From Dehalococcoidia bacterium (GTDB taxonomy: Bacteria > Chloroflexota > Dehalococcoidia > Dehalococcoidales > Fen-1064): a stretch of 8,386 nt of DNA. Positions 5,605-8,386 of this stretch are shown piece after piece (within the stretch, counting starts at the first letter, position 1; the number at the start of each line of letters is the position of its first letter). The position numbers and the translations under genes are program-made. The stretch lies in NCBI GenBank assembly GCA_003153075.1, contig PMBW01000089.1, positions 224-8,609 on the forward strand, written 5' to 3'. The notes beneath the pieces are model-generated. The model saw nothing but the letters and a program-made list of their open reading frames with translations. It ran no database searches and was not told the DNA's origin.

Positions 5605-6585
5605 ATGGAAAGATCTGTAATACCCACGAGTTTCGCTAGTTTGGAGACAGAATGGCAGGAATTACTGGCAACATCTACCGCCAATCATATATTTTTTACG
5701 TCACAATGGCAAAAAGCTTGGTGGCAGGTGTTCGGCGGTGATTATGAATCATTTCTTCTTTCGATAATTGATAACGGTAAACTTGTAGGGATTGCGCCGT
5801 TAAAAAGAAAGGATGGAAAGATCTCGTTCATTGGCAGCAGCGATGTCTGCGACTATATGGACTTCATCGCACAGAGCGGGCAGGAAGAATATGTATTTTC
5901 ACGTTTAATTGATTACCTGGATAAAAATGAATGGAGTACGATTGAATTTGACTCTGTTTTGCCGGATTCTCTCGCACTAAAATTCTTTGTACCTCTGGCG
6001 CAACAGAAGGGTTATCAAATCTCGACAACACAAACGAATGTCAGTCCGCAATTAGTTTTACCATCAAGCCGGGAAAACTACATAAGTTCACTAAACGCCA
6101 AAGACCGGCATGAGATACGGCGGAAAATAAGGCGGCTGGAGCAAATACAATCCGTAAATTATTTCACGATTACTGAAAAGGAACGTATGCCCGGTGCAGC
6201 AGAGAGTTTTTTTAAACTCTTCCGGTTAAGTAACGGCGAGAAAGCTGGTTTTATGACTGATAAAAAGAGAGAATTTTTTTCAGCAATGATATCCTCTCTG
6301 GCGGAGCACGGCAATATCAGGCTATCGTTCATGGAAATAGGGGCTAATCCTGCCAGTTCCACACTGTGTTTTGATTACAACAATGATATTTACCTTTACA
6401 ACAGCGCTTTCGATCGGGCTTATTCGGCTCTCAGTGCCAGTTTATTACTTGAGGTTTATAATATATGGGACGCAATTAATAACGGAAAAAAACGTTTTGA
6501 TTTCCTTTCCGGTAATGAACCGTACAAATACGATTTGGGCGGCCGGGATGTGCCGCTATACCATTGTGTAGTTTCAAGGAGTTAA
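5605..6585 (+). CDS. GNAT-fold acyltransferase of the FemAB/CelD (BioF2-like, Acetyltransf_6) family
   Basis: Encodes 326 residues in two GNAT-like halves. The family moves acyl or aminoacyl groups onto cell-wall or exopolysaccharide precursors, or has unknown targets. Visible family marks are LETEWQELL and FFTSQWQKAWW near the N-terminus, the basic helix KDRHEIRRKIRRLE at about 167-180 and the closing FDFLSGNEPYKYDLGG at about 298-313. The frame extends upstream to ATG 5509. I prefer ATG 5605 because relatives usually begin a few residues before the F..L...W..LL segment, and the extra 32 residues show nothing conserved. Neither ATG has a clear Shine-Dalgarno site, so the start is uncertain. 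Its stop is 3 bases before the glycosyltransferase start, whose ribosome binding site lies inside this gene, so the two are translationally linked. It is not of the MshD type. Confidence 0.83.
   Translation: MERSVIPTSFASLETEWQELLATSTANHIFFTSQWQKAWWQVFGGDYESFLLSIIDNGKLVGIAPLKRKDGKISFIGSSDVCDYMDFIAQSGQEEYVFSRLIDYLDKNEWSTIEFDSVLPDSLALKFFVPLAQQKGYQISTTQTNVSPQLVLPSSRENYISSLNAKDRHEIRRKIRRLEQIQSVNYFTITEKERMPGAAESFFKLFRLSNGEKAGFMTDKKREFFSAMISSLAEHGNIRLSFMEIGANPASSTLCFDYNNDIYLYNSAFDRAYSALSASLLLEVYNIWDAINNGKKRFDFLSGNEPYKYDLGGRDVPLYHCVVSRS
6576..6581 (+). promoter_or_regulatory. Ribosome binding site of the glycosyltransferase
   Basis: AAGGAG lies 7 bases before GTG 6589 and within the last codons of the acyltransferase. 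It supports the GTG start, which places MRVAEIS at the N-terminus as in other GT4 enzymes. Confidence 0.75.
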
Positions 6586-6588
6586 ACC

Positions 6589-7806
6589 GTGCGTGTCGCC
6601 GAAATCAGTGAGCATAGTTGCCCCAAACGCCCGTTAGGTACGGGGGACGTTGGCGGTATGAATCTGTACATTTTAACGCTCAGCCGTGAAATGAACAAGT
6701 TGGGTGTTTATGTTGATATCTTTGCGCGATGGCACGACCCGGACGAGCCGGAGATTATCCAGATAAATGAGAGGACACGCCTTATTCATATCCGTGCCGG
6801 AGAACCCAAAGATACATCTAAAATGGCTGACTACAATTACTTGCCGGAATTTCAGGCTAAACTACTGGAATTTATGAAAAAGGACGGCGCAAAATACGAC
6901 ATTATCCGCAGTCATTACTGGACATCAGCCCTTATAGCGGAACAAATTAAAAAAGAATTAGGAATCCCCGATGTTGTGACATTCCATACCCTGGGTGAAG
7001 TCAAAAACCGCGCGTTGGGTGTGCAGGCAGAGCCGAACCTCCGTATTCAATCTGAAAAAAATATTGTGGCTACCGCGGATCTCATTGTTACATCTACCCC
7101 GGAAGGAAAAAGAAATCTGATCAAACTCTACGGAAGCGTTCCGGAAAAGATCAAGGTTATACCTCCCGGTGTTGATCTCGATTTTTTCTTTCCGCATGAT
7201 AAAGAAAAAGCCCGCCGTGAACTGGATCTGGACAGTTACCGGAGGGTGGTGCTTTTTGCGGGACGGCTGCAGCCTTTTAAAGGTTTGGATTTGTTATTGC
7301 ACGCGATGACCAATCTGCCCAATCACGGGACTACACGATTACTGGTGGTGGGCGGCAACTCCGGAGATAATGATGAACTTGGCAAAATGAATGCATTAAC
7401 CAACGAATTGGGCATCGGTAATATGGTGGATTTTGTCGGCGCGGTAGAACACGAAAAGATGCCGCTTTATTACAATGCCTCGGATATCTGTGTGGTTCCT
7501 TCATATCATGAGAGCTTCGGTCTGGTAGCAGTAGAGGCGCTGGCATCCGGAATCCCGGTACTGGCTGCACGGGTCGGCGGGTTGGCCACGATTGTTAAGG
7601 ATGGAGAGACTGGCTATTTGTTCGAGGAACGTTCGCCGGAGGCGCTTGCCGCTTACCTCTGTTTACTGATGAGTGAAAACGAAATCAGGCAGTCGATGGC
7701 TAATGCGGCAAGGCAATCGGTTATGAAATATGATTGGTCATCAACCGCCCTTCGGTTGTTAACAGAATATAAGGAATTATTAAAAATACCTGCACATTGT
7801 GGCTGA
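6589..7806 (+). CDS. GT4 glycosyltransferase, MshA-like (phosphosugar/inositol-phosphate acceptor type)
   Basis: Encodes 405 residues, a full-length GT-B enzyme of family 4, which transfers sugar from a nucleotide donor with retention of configuration. The N-terminal half has GTGDVGGMNLY at 17-27, the glycine-rich acceptor/donor loop of MshA and sucrose-phosphate-synthase-like enzymes, then SHYWTS (108-113) and TFHTLGEVKN (131-140). The C-terminal half has the donor residues R226 and K231 (GRLQPFKG) and the EX7E pair E308/E316 (HESFGLVAVE). As I recall the MshA structure, the inositol-phosphate contacts are Asn25, Lys78, Tyr110, Thr134 and Arg154; here N25, K78, Y110, T134 and R152 stand at matching places. 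That suggests a phosphorylated acceptor, either inositol-1-phosphate or another sugar phosphate, since related sucrose-phosphate synthases share part of this site. The start is GTG with a good Shine-Dalgarno site. It is coupled to the preceding acyltransferase and converges with the plsY-like gene. Confidence 0.92.
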   Translation: MRVAEISEHSCPKRPLGTGDVGGMNLYILTLSREMNKLGVYVDIFARWHDPDEPEIIQINERTRLIHIRAGEPKDTSKMADYNYLPEFQAKLLEFMKKDGAKYDIIRSHYWTSALIAEQIKKELGIPDVVTFHTLGEVKNRALGVQAEPNLRIQSEKNIVATADLIVTSTPEGKRNLIKLYGSVPEKIKVIPPGVDLDFFFPHDKEKARRELDLDSYRRVVLFAGRLQPFKGLDLLLHAMTNLPNHGTTRLLVVGGNSGDNDELGKMNALTNELGIGNMVDFVGAVEHEKMPLYYNASDICVVPSYHESFGLVAVEALASGIPVLAARVGGLATIVKDGETGYLFEERSPEALAAYLCLLMSENEIRQSMANAARQSVMKYDWSSTALRLLTEYKELLKIPAHCG

Positions 7807-7821
7807 CCCGGTTTGTGATTT

Positions 7822-7854
7822 ATTTCAGCATGAGCGAAATCGGCGTCTTTTTTT
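7822..7854 (+). terminator. Possible weak terminator after the glycosyltransferase
   Basis: ATTTC-A-GC (7822-7829) can pair with GC-GAAAT (7834-7840) around ATGA, with one bulged A. After a 7-base gap comes a run of seven T at 7848-7854. The stem is short and the gap to the T-run is long, so termination would be inefficient. The convergent gap is only 58 bases long. Confidence 0.3.
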
Positions 7855-7864
7855 CCGAACAATA

Positions 7865-8386
7865 TTAGAATCGATCTTTCAGGTTTTTCCTCCGAATCGC
7901 GTGACCGAAATTTCCGGCTTTTTTGTAGATCTCTTTTAGCCTCGGTATGTACCGGATAAATGGAATTGCAACGACAATCGCGGAAAATATCACCCAGTTG
8001 CCATCATGATAATGCAGCCAGCCGACAAACGGGAATCCGAGCAGGCCGATACCGTAGCTTAAAGTCGGGAAGCGGGTGATTGCCATTAAAAGGACGAATA
8101 TCCCCAGACCGACTAAAAATCCAAAAGGGAACATCAGGAAGCTGAGTACGCCGACAGCGGTGGCGCCTCCTTTACCGCCGCGAAATTTAAGAAAGATGGG
8201 AAAATTGTGTCCCAGGATAACCACGATACCCGCGGCATAATAAGCCATGGGTGTACCAGGCATAAGGAGCTTTTGCGCTGCCCACATCGTCAGGACACCT
8301 TTCCCGATATCGATCACCATTACCAGTGCGCCCCACCAGAAGCCGACGTTGTAAATGACATTCATCGCGCCCATGTTCTTGCTGCC
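7865..8386 (-). CDS. plsY: PlsY-like acyl-phosphate:glycerol-3-phosphate acyltransferase, partial
   Basis: Partial gene: 173 residues are present and the frame runs past the right edge, so about 30-40 N-terminal residues are missing. The ATG at 8374 is internal. PlsY is an integral inner-membrane enzyme that acylates glycerol-3-phosphate with acyl-phosphate, the first step of phospholipid synthesis. The first visible residues, GSKNMGAMNV, align with PlsY motif 1 (GSGNIGATNV). FRGGKGGATAVG aligns with motif 2 (GGKG), preceded by the typical GHNFPIF. Four or five hydrophobic segments are evident. It departs from standard PlsY in having K and M in motif 1, and in lacking a clear motif 3 (H-x-x-N-I-x-R-L) in the basic C-terminus. 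It could therefore be a divergent paralogue and not the housekeeping enzyme. It converges on the glycosyltransferase gene. Confidence 0.82.
   Translation of the reverse strand, partial: GSKNMGAMNVIYNVGFWWGALVMVIDIGKGVLTMWAAQKLLMPGTPMAYYAAGIVVILGHNFPIFLKFRGGKGGATAVGVLSFLMFPFGFLVGLGIFVLLMAITRFPTLSYGIGLLGFPFVGWLHYHDGNWVIFSAIVVAIPFIRYIPRLKEIYKKAGNFGHAIRRKNLKDRF

Noticed and set aside
7807..7864. Strong bidirectional terminator between the glycosyltransferase and plsY
   Set aside because: Only a 7-pair bulged stem separated from a T-run is present, so it is listed as weak; no structure was seen for the - strand transcript.
1..8386. Mobile element, prophage, defence system or CRISPR array
   Set aside because: No transposase, integrase, terminal inverted repeats, spaced direct repeats or nuclease/helicase genes are visible; gene style is even across the window.

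Overview
The window looks like chromosomal DNA from a free-living bacterium of moderate GC content with densely packed genes. The mix of genes (a family 5 solute-binding protein, several SDR oxidoreductases, a PIG-L deacetylase, a DinB-fold protein and an MshA-like glycosyltransferase) recalls Chloroflexota, especially Dehalococcoidia-like genomes. That assignment is a guess from gene style; no rRNA or other marker gene is present. I see no rRNA, tRNA, CRISPR array, insertion sequence or phage gene.

Layout. (1) Positions 1-2697, + strand: the C-terminal part of a peptide/nickel-type ABC transporter binding protein (cut by the left edge), an aldo/keto reductase and an SDR oxidoreductase. There is no terminator between them, and they are closed by a perfect 17-bp hairpin at 2660-2697, so they probably form one operon. 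(2) Positions 2698-3926, + strand: a 250-base non-coding stretch with a good sigma70-type promoter, then a second SDR with an extra C-terminal tail, closed by its own hairpin terminator. (3) Positions 3963-4860, + strand: a PIG-L/LmbE-type zinc deacetylase with its own -10 box. (4) Positions 4862-5484, - strand: a DinB-like four-helix protein. It converges on the deacetylase with a single base between the two stop codons, and has a strong promoter at 5456-5484. (5) Positions 5605-7806, + strand: a FemAB/CelD-like acyltransferase and an MshA-like GT4 glycosyltransferase, coupled by a 3-base gap. (6) Positions 7865-8386, - strand: a PlsY-like acyl-phosphate:glycerol-3-phosphate acyltransferase, cut by the right edge.

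How the genes may work together. Block 1 could import an oligopeptide-like or other solute and reduce carbonyl compounds. Block 2 resembles the SDRs that accompany acyl-CoA or alcohol oxidation. The most interesting set is blocks 3-5: an MshA-like transferase, an MshB-like deacetylase, an acyltransferase and a DinB-fold protein lie within 4 kb. These are the same kinds of enzyme that build and use glycosyl-thiols such as mycothiol or bacillithiol, but no cysteine ligase is visible and the acyltransferase is not of the MshD type. A surface-glycan or glycolipid role is therefore an equally serious reading.
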